A DNA stretch of 64,000 nt from Patiria pectinifera (Eukaryota > Echinodermata > Asteroidea > Valvatida > Asterinidae): the NCBI GenBank assembly GCA_029964075.1, contig CM057135.1, positions 3,705,001 to 3,769,000 on the forward strand, given 5' to 3'. Both the position numbers and the translations under genes were made by a program. The first letter of the stretch is position 1. Each line of letters starts with the position of its first letter. Positions 48,710-56,249 of this stretch are shown here, one piece after another. The notes beneath the pieces were generated by a model. The model searched no databases and was not told the origin of the DNA. It saw only the letters and a program-made list of their open reading frames with translations.

Positions 48710-49315
48710 ATGACACAACCGCATTGCGCTTTAATCGTCGGCAAAACAAATTCGGGTAAAACCAAATGGATTTTGGATCTGTTAGAGTCAGACTATAAAA
48801 ATACATTTGAAGCGATAGTCATCATTTGCCCTACCATATTTAAAAACAAAACGTACATCGAAAGAAAGTGGATTCAAGCAGATCCCGAGGTATACCTCTG
48901 CGATCCGGAATTGTACAAGATGACGCTCAACGAAGCGATCGATTTTTACAGGAAAATATTTGAAGGTGTTGCCACGTTGTTTATCGTGGACGATTGCTCT
49001 TCGGATCAAGAGATTAAATATCGTAAAAAGACGTGCGCTTTAAGCAAGATGGCATTTAGCGGAAGACACGTAAATCACAGCTGTTGGTTACTGACCCAAA
49101 AGTACAACAGCGTTTTAAAAGATTATAGAGAAAACACGGCTTGGTTGGCATTATTTTACTGCAAAGATAAAACATCGTTTGATCAAGCGTTAGACGAAAA
49201 TGACGTCGTTCCCATTGAAGAACGAGATTATATAAAACGACGTTTGAGAGATGTGAAATATAGTAAATTGGTCGTATACACCGAACCTCCAGTTAGTTAC
49301 GAGCTACTTGAGTAG
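48710..49315 (+). CDS. DNA-packaging ATPase (A32/FtsK-HerA type)
   Basis: Hydrolyses ATP to pump the element's DNA into capsids. Walker A is GKTNSGKT at residues 11-18 and Walker B is TLFIVDDC with the acidic pair at residues 94-95; a Gln-containing stretch, CWLLTQKYNSV, follows at the position of the sensor motif. At 201 residues it is of usual size for Polinton ATPases. It lies directly behind the capsid-like gene, so the two are probably co-expressed. The frame is intact. It is the clearest structural-module marker in the element. Confidence 0.92.
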   Translation: MTQPHCALIVGKTNSGKTKWILDLLESDYKNTFEAIVIICPTIFKNKTYIERKWIQADPEVYLCDPELYKMTLNEAIDFYRKIFEGVATLFIVDDCSSDQEIKYRKKTCALSKMAFSGRHVNHSCWLLTQKYNSVLKDYRENTAWLALFYCKDKTSFDQALDENDVVPIEERDYIKRRLRDVKYSKLVVYTEPPVSYELLE

Positions 49316-49387
49316 CTAGGTGAGTAACAATTAATAGCTAGGTGCTCAAGTTAAATTACCTAGCTGCTTAACTAATAGGACCTAGCT
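49313..49387. repeat. Clustered inverted repeats agctaggt / acctagct
   Basis: Two copies of tagctaggt (49313-49321, 49335-49343) are followed by two copies of acctagct (49358-49365, 49380-49387), so nested stems can form. The first copy overlaps the stop codon of the ATPase gene. It could be a transcript-end structure or a protein-binding site. Confidence 0.6.
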
Positions 49388-49472
49388 TAGTAGCAACCTA
49401 TTTAACAAGCTACACTTGTATTTCAATTTGTTAATCAATAAACGTCAACAAAATACATTTTGCTGTTAGTAA

Positions 49473-49625
49473 ATGATAGCAATATTCGAGTATTTGCAGT
49501 TTTTGGCTATTATCATCATATCACTTAATCTATCGTTTTACACCTACGAATACCTTTGCTTTTGTAACAAAGTTGCAACAGCTACAACAAAATTAAATTC
49601 CTTTCTAATTAAATGGAGGACCTAA
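49473..49625 (+). CDS. Small single-span membrane protein, 50 aa, unknown
   Basis: A 50-codon frame with one strongly hydrophobic segment (YLQFLAIIIISLNLSF, residues 7-22) and a short basic tail. It overlaps the next gene's start by 13 bases in another frame, a compact viral-style arrangement. No homologue is recognised, and small hydrophobic frames also arise by chance in A/T-rich DNA. Confidence 0.4.
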   Translation: MIAIFEYLQFLAIIIISLNLSFYTYEYLCFCNKVATATTKLNSFLIKWRT

Positions 49626-50191
49626 AACTTACTTTAACGAACGAACAAGATCACAACGCAGAACATAAAGATCGTTTGTGCGGTGTCGTAGCAGCCGGAA
49701 ACTCTAGAAAGTACTTGGGAAAGGAATACACCGTTAAACATATCGAAGCTCTTGACAGTAAAGAACTCGAAAAGCTATATCATCTGTACGAAACTAAATT
49801 TGGAAATGAAATTGTTAAAACCGTTGGTAAATACACTTTAAGTCTATTTTCGAGAGTGTTAGCTGTGGTTACACCCGTACAAGTTTTAGGATATAACGTC
49901 ACTATAGATTCTGAAGAAGAACTCACCAACGACTTGAGTTCTGATCCTATTATAAGCGCGAGTATGGCTGGTATGTTGAGCGACGTTTGTTACAAGTACG
50001 GAACTTTAATATCACCCCTAGTTGCTACGATTATCACAACAAAACATTTGAAATTTAATAAACCTAATATAATAAATGGAAGCTCAGAAAGCAGCGACAG
50101 CAACGCCTGCAGCTCAACCAGCAGAGACAGAGACGCCCCAACCGATAAAAACAACGTCGTCACCGACGGTAACGAGAGTGACCAAGACTAA
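49613..50191 (+). CDS. Conserved-looking Polinton protein, 192 aa, unknown function
   Basis: The N-terminal 140 residues look like a folded, partly helical domain (KELEKLYHLYETKFGNEIVK, then a hydrophobic stretch near residues 75-95 and another near 135-150). The last 35 residues are Ser/Asp/Asn-rich and lie over the start of the next gene in a different frame. No motif identifies a function. It could be a minor virion or membrane-associated protein. Confidence 0.6.
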   Translation: MEDLKLTLTNEQDHNAEHKDRLCGVVAAGNSRKYLGKEYTVKHIEALDSKELEKLYHLYETKFGNEIVKTVGKYTLSLFSRVLAVVTPVQVLGYNVTIDSEEELTNDLSSDPIISASMAGMLSDVCYKYGTLISPLVATIITTKHLKFNKPNIINGSSESSDSNACSSTSRDRDAPTDKNNVVTDGNESDQD

Positions 50192-50459
50192 AAATCCTAA
50201 ACGAATTCAGCAGGGTAAAGCTTTAGCCGAGCACAATAGACAGATGAAATTAAAATTAGCAAAAATGGACGTAACATCGGTCGATAATACGAGCTCACCG
50301 GACTACAACTCTTGGGCGATGTGGGGGGCTATAGCGTCTATAATAGGGGTGGGGCTGCTGGTACTAAAAAGTAAGGCAACTGCGCCGGTAATACAGCCAG
50401 TGCCGGTAGTCACGCAACCCACTACACCCAGCGCCCCCAAAACGCTAGACATGGAATAA
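50076..50459 (+). CDS. Small single-pass membrane protein with Pro/Thr-rich ends, 127 aa
   Basis: Ala/Pro/Thr-rich N-terminus (residues 5-35), a basic block (KNPKRIQQGKALAEHNRQMK, residues 39-58), a transmembrane segment (WAMWGAIASIIGVGLLVL, about 78-95) and a Pro-rich tail. Basic region plus one membrane span suits a virion-associated protein, but this is inference. The first 116 bases overlap the previous gene in another frame. The A/T-rich word ctaatataataa precedes the ATG, as at other genes here. Confidence 0.6.
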   Translation: MEAQKAATATPAAQPAETETPQPIKTTSSPTVTRVTKTKNPKRIQQGKALAEHNRQMKLKLAKMDVTSVDNTSSPDYNSWAMWGAIASIIGVGLLVLKSKATAPVIQPVPVVTQPTTPSAPKTLDME

Positions 50460-50477
50460 ACCAGCAATTTAAAAATT

Positions 50478-50491
50478 GTTATATTAAAAAC
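50478..50491 (+). promoter_or_regulatory. A/T-rich upstream motif gttatattaaaaac
   Basis: It ends 1 bp before the ATG at 50493 and matches the motif before the gene at 54631 (tatattaaaaac identical). It is the core of the shared upstream element of this Polinton. Confidence 0.6.
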
Positions 50492-50492
50492 G

Positions 50493-50735
50493 ATGAGTAA
50501 CTTTGACACCAACGGAGTAGCTAATACGATTTACCACGGAGCCGTCATATCGGGTCTTTCGATGGGATACGCCATGATAGGAGCTAAACTACTCAAAATG
50601 AAAGCGCCGGATTTAAACAAATTAAGCGTAGAAGATATGGGTATATTGACAGGCATTATAAGTGGAGCTCTGGCCACGCAAAATTGGTTGGTAACCCAGG
50701 GTATACTACCGGGCAGTATAATGAAAACGGCATAA
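50493..50735 (+). CDS. Small two-span membrane protein, 80 aa
   Basis: Two hydrophobic segments (about residues 14-31, GAVISGLSMGYAMIGAKLL, and 49-68, GILTGIISGALATQNWLV) joined by a short charged loop, holin-like in layout but without family evidence. It has its own upstream motif and lies between two other predicted membrane proteins. Confidence 0.6.
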   Translation: MSNFDTNGVANTIYHGAVISGLSMGYAMIGAKLLKMKAPDLNKLSVEDMGILTGIISGALATQNWLVTQGILPGSIMKTA

Positions 50736-50757
50736 TTTAAATAGGTTTATTAAATAA

Positions 50758-51900
50758 ATGGCTGAGGGAGGATTTGACTTTGACCCCGTTGATGATTACG
50801 ATTACGATGACGATGATGATGTAGCAGAGACCAATCTGGACGACAACTTTGATACTCCTGCACCACCCATCCTCACTACCGACATAGATGACGTTTTAGA
50901 TCAAGGAAGAAGCATGCTCACTAATGGGCGCGTTGATGAGTTTTACGATACTTATAACATATACAATAAACCAATATCTCCGAGATACGAAAAATTTGTT
51001 CTCAACACAGAAGGTTTATTTTATGACACTGGTAAAGGCTTACTAAGGTTAACGGATCAAAGAAAACCAGACAGATTCTTGACTCTGAGGACTATAGAGT
51101 TAAATGTAAGAAAGATGGGTTTAAACGGTAGAGATTTTATTAGAAAGGAATTAGGCTTTACGCATTACGAACGTAAGACACTCAGTGACGATCAAAGTCA
51201 ACAACTGCAATCGATACAACCAGAGAGTATCCCCATGACAGAACTACCCAGAGTCACCGATGAGGTAATCGAGATTATAGACGATTTAGAACAAGACACT
51301 GGCGCTCAAACAGAAGGATTGAATTACAGAGAACTCCAGGGTTTAGACAAAACTCTTCAGACGTTAAGAGGTAACCTAGAACTTTATTTATCGCGTCTCA
51401 CAGAACTAGACCGAGAGATTGCAGCCAACGAACGAGGGCTCAAAGGTCAGATCGCTAGAATCAAAGAAACGATTAATAAAATATTAGGCGACGACACGAC
51501 TCTGGCGGAAAAGATCAGAACTCTGTTTAGAGAACAAGGTGTGACCATAGTGAGTATTTTAGCCGCTTTTAGTTTAGCCATCAGCACGATAGTGAGTAGC
51601 ATCGTCGCTAGCGTGAGAGGTGCGGGTGCCCCACCCGCGCCATCGCCAACACCTGCACCAACACCAACACCAAAAGGCGGTATCAAAGAGTGGATTTCAA
51701 AACAACTCGCTAATTTTGCATCTGCTCTTCAAAAACTCGGAGTGAGCGCGTTGGGTGCTCTGCCGGGTATCATAGGCAGCGTACTCAGTTGGATATTTAA
51801 CGCGCTGAGTAAGTCCGTATTGTGGTTGGCCGAACACGTGTGGGCTTTGTTTTTGGGTGTGGGAGCCTTGGTGTTTACGTACCTGCAAAAACGATGGTAG
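50758..51900 (+). CDS. Coiled-coil membrane protein, 380 aa, conserved in Polintons
   Basis: In order: a very acidic start (residues 10-25, run of Asp); a folded part; a coiled coil (about 195-245, LYLSRLTELDREIAANERGL); a hydrophobic span (about 259-283, VTIVSILAAFSLAISTIVSS); a Pro/Thr linker (about 290-308, PAPSPTPAPTPTPK); and an amphipathic tail ending in two hydrophobic stretches (GALPGIIGSVLSWIF and ALFLGVGALVFTYL). I recognise the C-terminal layout from proteins of many invertebrate Polintons; function unknown, perhaps a virion membrane or fibre-anchoring protein. The frame is intact. It is the last gene of the rightward block, and a perfect hairpin follows 34 bp after its stop. Confidence 0.7.
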   Translation: MAEGGFDFDPVDDYDYDDDDDVAETNLDDNFDTPAPPILTTDIDDVLDQGRSMLTNGRVDEFYDTYNIYNKPISPRYEKFVLNTEGLFYDTGKGLLRLTDQRKPDRFLTLRTIELNVRKMGLNGRDFIRKELGFTHYERKTLSDDQSQQLQSIQPESIPMTELPRVTDEVIEIIDDLEQDTGAQTEGLNYRELQGLDKTLQTLRGNLELYLSRLTELDREIAANERGLKGQIARIKETINKILGDDTTLAEKIRTLFREQGVTIVSILAAFSLAISTIVSSIVASVRGAGAPPAPSPTPAPTPTPKGGIKEWISKQLANFASALQKLGVSALGALPGIIGSVLSWIFNALSKSVLWLAEHVWALFLGVGALVFTYLQKRW

Positions 51901-51934
51901 TAATAGTTGTAATCAAGTTTAAACAAAAAAATAA

Positions 51935-51965
51935 AAGCCTTACCAGCGCAAAGTTGGTAAGGCTT
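51935..51965. terminator. Perfect 11-bp hairpin between converging gene blocks
   Basis: Arms aagccttacca (51935-51945) and tggtaaggctt (51955-51965) pair perfectly around a 9-base loop, with A-rich sequence before and a T6 run shortly after. It lies between the end of the rightward block (51900) and the end of the leftward pair (51992), where a bidirectional transcript end is expected. Confidence 0.75.
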
Positions 51966-51991
51966 AGTTTTTTGTGTGATTAGAGTGTGAC

Positions 51992-52417
51992 TTATCGCAT
52001 TGCCTCATAAGCTAAAATACCCATGCCAACGATAGCTAATATTCCTACCGTCAACGATAATTTTTCGTCTTGGTGAGTTTGTAGTTTCGTGGGCTCCTTT
52101 GTTAAAACTGTAGGTGTTGATGCTGGTGTTGGCGCTGGTGTTGGTGAGGGTGTAGGTGCGGGTGTTGGTGCTACAACATCGTTCGTCATAGGCTCTGGGG
52201 GTGTTGGTGGCGCGAAGTCATCGGTGTCATCAAAAGAGTCGTCCGGTTGAGGTTGTGAGTTTAAATCTGGCACCAAACCAGTGTTCATACTCTGGGTAGC
52301 GATTTGAAGATTGTTGTTATAGCCGTCGTGCGTTCCAACCCTCAAGTTCATATCCGATGGAATTAAATACAACCCCGGTTTCACGACAAAATTTAAAGGC
52401 GTTCTGGCATACTGCAA
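51992..52417 (-). CDS. C-terminally anchored protein with Pro/Thr linker, 141 aa
   Basis: An N-terminal 80 residues of uncertain fold, acidic and Pro-rich stretches, a repetitive linker (PTPAPTPSPTPAPTPAS, about residues 87-103), and a C-terminal transmembrane segment (LTVGILAIVGMGILAYEA) ending at the last residue but two. The layout fits a tail-anchored virion spike or stalk, by inference. It follows the gene at 52424 by 6 bp and is probably co-transcribed. Confidence 0.6.
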   Translation of the reverse strand: MQYARTPLNFVVKPGLYLIPSDMNLRVGTHDGYNNNLQIATQSMNTGLVPDLNSQPQPDDSFDDTDDFAPPTPPEPMTNDVVAPTPAPTPSPTPAPTPASTPTVLTKEPTKLQTHQDEKLSLTVGILAIVGMGILAYEAMR

Positions 52418-52423
52418 AGAGTC

Positions 52424-53407
52424 TTAAAAATGATCGATACTCGTTTCCATGTCGTCTGCTGCATTGATGATATCTTCAACGATGACGTTAAATTGTCTCT
52501 GAGCGTCTAATCCGGTTTCCGGTGATAATACGCTCGTTTTTGTTTGAGCCTGCGCACCGAGTAAAGCGTACACGTAAGATCTAATTGATTCGTTGATCTT
52601 TATGATTCCCGCGGAGGTAAACGAACTCGTGTTGGGTATAAAATCTAACCAAGCCTTTTGTACCGATTCGTTTTGTTCGATGTAAATAACCGTCCAAGGA
52701 ACGTAAAGGCTTCCACTCTTTTTAGGACTGTCTAGACCCTGGTAGCCACCGTAAAGAACGTTGGGTTTGTTGGGTAATGCTTTATCATATTCACCAACCG
52801 CCACAAACTTGCCTTTATTAAAGATATATGAGGTACCTAAACCGTTAGATTTTGTGTCTCTCGTCTGTTTAAAAGACTTGTTTTGATCTATGCCAAACAA
52901 CATACAGGTATCGGTAAATGCTCTGTGATTATAACTGTTGTCTAGCGCGTTAAATGCGTCATCTCCCGGTAAAGGAGCGGCAATGTCGTACAGGATCTTT
53001 CTAACCGTAAAATATAAATGAAAGTTAAAGATGGCCCAAACGTAACGGTTGCTCGAGTTTAAAAGATCAAATCCAACACCGCAGCCCGTAGTAGCGCAGT
53101 AGATTGCAAAATTTAACTGATTTTGATAAAACGACATGGGGTGTGATTTCCAACGATCTACATCCTCGTCCGTCTCAACGTGAGGCAATTTATAGTCCGA
53201 GGTTAAGTCGGGAAACATGGTTAAAAACCCGTTGGTATTATTAACTATGACCTCCAGTTCACTGGGTTTAGTGCTGTTTAAAAACTTTGCTTGGGGTGCA
53301 ACTTAATGTTTTAGCTCGTTTGCCTTGGCTACATTTTGATTTACTTGTCTCGTTACCTGATCGGCTATCAATTGTATCTGCTTTTTTAACGACTTAAAAT
53401 CACTCAT
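52424..53407 (-). pseudogene. Conserved Polinton structural-type protein, interrupted by a stop near its start
   Basis: From ATG 53405-53407 the frame has a TAA at codon 35 (53303-53305); it then stays open for 292 codons, including a possible restart at Met 64 (53218) that gives 264 residues. The early part is an amphipathic helix (KSLKKQIQLIADQVTRQV). Later blocks (IFNFHLYFTVRKILYDIAAP, LPGDDAFNALDNSYNHRAF) match a family I have seen in other Polintons; a penton/minor capsid role is possible but unproven. The upstream motif sits before the distal ATG, not before 53218, which supports the longer original gene. Confidence 0.7.
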
Positions 53408-53448
53408 TATTTTAGTTTTAGTTTTAATATAAAAAGACTTTAAAATAA
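53408..53448. promoter_or_regulatory. Divergent promoter with the shared A/T motif
   Basis: 41 bp between two divergent start codons. On the minus strand it reads gtctttttatattaaaac (53421-53438), matching the motif before the gene at 54631. On the plus side actttaaaataa leads into the ATG at 53449. Confidence 0.65.
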
Positions 53449-54605
53449 ATGCATTCGTTTCACTTGTTTCAAAATGAGCAGACGTTTAAATTAGAAGACG
53501 TTGTAGATAATTTAAACGGTCAAAAATCTATACGCGTAAAAAGGGTGTTGTTTAACGCCGGATATTTTAATATTTCCAGCGCCACGGAGATTGATTGGTT
53601 TACGCAAATAGATGGGAGACCCGCGTTTACCACAGATAAACCTCCCCTCATACCCGCGGAGTTTCTTTCAGATGTACACATAACAACGCCGGATAGAGAT
53701 TTTATAGAGCGATTGTTACCCGATATACCATACCACTATTTATTTAACGATGAAAATGTTTTACAAAAAACTATAAACGATCTTATAAAAGCGTACGAAG
53801 ACGATAGACTACAATCCGTTTTAGAAGCAAACAAAAGAAAAAGAGCTATTATAGCTGAACGGCGAGGGTTGATTTTAGCCGCCATGAATTCAGAAATACC
53901 AAAAACTGAATTAGAACTTAATACGCTTCAATCTTTAGTAAGAATATTATTTGTTAGAGAAAGAAAAATCTTTGAAGGTGAGGAATTGGCTTTAAAGTTT
54001 ATTGAAGGAGAAATGGGTGCGAGCGAGTTGAGCGAGTTGAGAGATAGTAGAGAAGCAGGAGTGATAATAAGAGGAAGTCTTATCGTGACGGGTGATGATT
54101 TCGATTTTATTCCTCCGAGTCATTTAGAGCCGTTGCCACTCGGAAGTATCGGTTCGGTCATCATACCACCGGGGTGGTACGACGTCGATTGGTTCGATTT
54201 CATTTTAAATTCTATACCCGGGGTAAGTTTTCGAGTATTTAGAGAATCTAAAAAGGTGACATTGGTGATAACCGACGTAAATCTCAAATTGCGTTTAAAC
54301 AGAGAAGTATCTCGATTACTCAATGTACCCAAAGGAAGACTGGTACCCAAAGTGGTGTTCACGGGATATTACGACGCTAATCCGTTTAAATTTTTGTTTA
54401 TTCGCTGCCCGCAATTAAGTACGAGTGAAAACTTTTTTAATGGTCGTCCTTCTGACATCTTGAAAATCGCCTGATAGAGTCGAGGATTTCAAAAAACTTA
54501 AAAACGGTATAATCGACAAACTGACATTTTCTATCAGCGGTGAAAAAGGACAGGTATTCAACAATAAGGGTGAGGGTATCATTATCGAGTTGGAGATCTT
54601 TTAAT
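53449..54605 (+). pseudogene. Polinton protein with a beta-rich C-terminal domain, frameshifted near its end
   Basis: The open frame is 341 codons (53449-54474). The middle has a helical region (about residues 115-195). From about residue 225 a beta-rich domain begins (IPPGWYDVDWFDFILNSIPG, VTLVITDVNLKLRLNREVSR, KFLFIRCPQLSTSENFFNGR). This block recurs in structural proteins of many animal Polintons; its function is not established, and a virion surface or penton-type role is inference. The frame stops at 54472-54474, and the expected closing strands continue in the +1 frame to a stop at about 54603-54605, so one frameshift removes roughly the last 45 residues. Confidence 0.7.
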
Positions 54606-54613
54606 TTTAAAAT

Positions 54614-54630
54614 CTTTTTATATTAAAAAC
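54614..54630 (+). promoter_or_regulatory. A/T-rich upstream motif ctttttatattaaaaac
   Basis: It ends immediately before the ATG at 54631. This is the fullest copy of the motif shared with 53421-53438 (inverted), 50478-50491 and 47032-47047 (inverted). Confidence 0.65.
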
Positions 54631-55287
54631 ATGAGTATAGATAGTAAGGCGTTATACCCCGATATTTCTGGAGATGTACTCCGATTAAATAGTAACGAAG
54701 AAACAAAAGTGTACAGACTTAAAAAGATTGAAGAGATTCGATCTTTAATCTTAAAAGAGAGAGACCACCGAGAGCGCACTTGTAAAAAAATAAAGAGAGT
54801 GATCGACACTATTAATTACGTAGAGATAGGAGTCGAAGGACTGGGGTTTATAGCGGCGGCTGTCGGTATTCCCGCTTTGTTGGGTGTTATATCAGCCACC
54901 GTTGGATTGGTGCTAGAAGGAACGTTTATGGGCGCTTTTGGTGTAGATATTCTGCTTAGAATCGCGTCTAAGCGATTATCCGCCAAGCTGAAAAAGCACG
55001 ACCAGATTAAAATATTAGCGGACTCCAAACTTAATACGATTGAAGAATACGTGTCTCAAGCCATCAACGACGGAGATATATCGCACGAAGAGTTCTTATT
55101 GATTACGAGAGAGCTCGCAAAATTTAACGAGCTTAAGCAAAAAATTAGAACAAAGACCAGCACAAAGCTTCAAAAAATTAAAAACGATACAGACTTTGAA
55201 AAAGAAGTTAAAAAACGGGTAGACGAACGGCTGGCAAAAGAAAAAAAATCTCTTATCGAAAAACTTACAAGTTCAAATTCTCGGTAA
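54631..55287 (+). CDS. Helical membrane protein, 218 aa, conserved in Polintons
   Basis: Starts with SKALYPDISGD, then a charged helix (residues 28-58), a long hydrophobic region (about 66-110, GLGFIAAAVGIPALLGVIS and GLVLEGTFMGAFGV) and a helical tail including KHDQIKILADSKLNTIEEYV and GDISHEEFLLITRELAKF, ending in a Lys-rich coiled coil. The pattern is one I recognise from many invertebrate Polintons; the role is unknown. The frame is intact. It converges on the TFIIB-like gene with a 28-bp gap. Confidence 0.7.
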   Translation: MSIDSKALYPDISGDVLRLNSNEETKVYRLKKIEEIRSLILKERDHRERTCKKIKRVIDTINYVEIGVEGLGFIAAAVGIPALLGVISATVGLVLEGTFMGAFGVDILLRIASKRLSAKLKKHDQIKILADSKLNTIEEYVSQAINDGDISHEEFLLITRELAKFNELKQKIRTKTSTKLQKIKNDTDFEKEVKKRVDERLAKEKKSLIEKLTSSNSR

Positions 55288-55315
55288 ATAAACATTATGA
55301 AAGCGATCCGCCGAG

Positions 55316-55792
55316 TTATACCTCTATTTCACCTCTTAGGGCAACACCCTCGGCCCCGCCTTTATTGTAGTGGTCATCGTATCTTTTTAGTGCCTTATTA
55401 AATTGATTTTGAGTCACTTTAAATACATCTCTAACTCGTTCTTTGTCTAATCCAACGACGTGATGGTAACAGGCCGCTATTAACGACCGTTTAACGCAAC
55501 CATTTCCCCTCAATGTTTTGTAATTAACAAGCTCGTTATATTTGTTGATGGTTTCTTGGACATCTTCTAAGTCTTGCTATGGACAGACAGAAAAAATAAG
55601 TTTCTCCACAGTTTTTCTTTTGTTTCCTTTTAAAGTTGACCAATTGATACGATCTTCTTGCGCATTTTCTGCCGAAAAATCAAAGTAACGTGAGACTATT
55701 TCACCGCACGTTTCACAAATTAAAAAACCATTCTCGATGATTATATGATGATCGCACTTATCCCCAAGTTGCGGCGCCTCAAAGTATTCCAT
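55316..55792 (-). pseudogene. TFIIB-like transcription factor, split by one stop codon
   Basis: The N-terminal part has a TFIIB-type zinc ribbon: C-x2-H (CDHH) and C-x2-C (CETC) around residues 13-31, followed by GEIVSRYFDFSAEN, as in the ribbon and linker of TFIIB. A TAG at 55577-55579 ends this 71-codon frame. The same frame then continues to 55316 with a cyclin-fold signature (VKRSLIAACYHHVVGL, then VFKVTQNQFNKALKRY), like one TFIIB repeat. TFIIB positions RNA polymerase II at promoters. The relic at 12.1 kb has no stop at the corresponding place. Total length of about 158 codons is half that of cellular TFIIB, with one cyclin repeat. The assignment rests on motif layout, so homology should be tested. 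Confidence 0.7.
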
Positions 55793-55799
55793 CTATTTA

Positions 55800-56222
55800 A
55801 AAAACTTTAAATAAAAATGATTGCATTTTTAAATAAATAAAATATCACCCTCTCTTGTTTTTTATTGAACAGCACCTTTCTTTATATAATTGAAATCAGA
55901 TCTCTTAGCGCTTATAAATAGCGCCCTCTGTTTTTTATCGATACATTAACCCCTTATCATGAAAATTAAATGCCGCCCTCTGTTTATAATCCCTCACCAC
56001 CAATGAATGGCGCCCTCTGTTGATTTATTTTATTATAATTGCACTTAGACTCGATAAATCGATCATTTATTGTACCGCCCTCTGTTTATATTATTTTGAT
56101 ATCCATCACCACAAAAAAAGCGCCCTCTATTGATTTTGTATTATAATTGAACTTGGACTCGATAAAACGATCATTCATACGTTCTCTTTATTTGATATTC
56201 ATATATTATAATTTATACAGTA
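55800..56222. repeat. Right-arm repeats with five gcgccctctg words
   Basis: cgccctct occurs at about 55922, 55974, 56011, 56076 and 56121. A longer module (caccac...cgccctctrttgatt...ttataattg...cttrgactcgataaa.cgatcatt) is present twice, at about 55990-56073 and 56100-56180. No coding region. It may be a regulatory or replication-related array. Confidence 0.7.
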
Positions 56223-56245
56223 AAAAGCCACTCCGAGTGGCTTTT
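56223..56245. terminator. Perfect 10-bp hairpin aaaagccact / agtggctttt
   Basis: The arms 56223-56232 and 56236-56245 pair perfectly around a ccg loop, with A and T tracts at the outer ends. Same design as 51935-51965. No gene ends here now, so a neighbouring gene may have been lost from the right arm. Confidence 0.65.
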
Positions 56246-56249
56246 CGTT

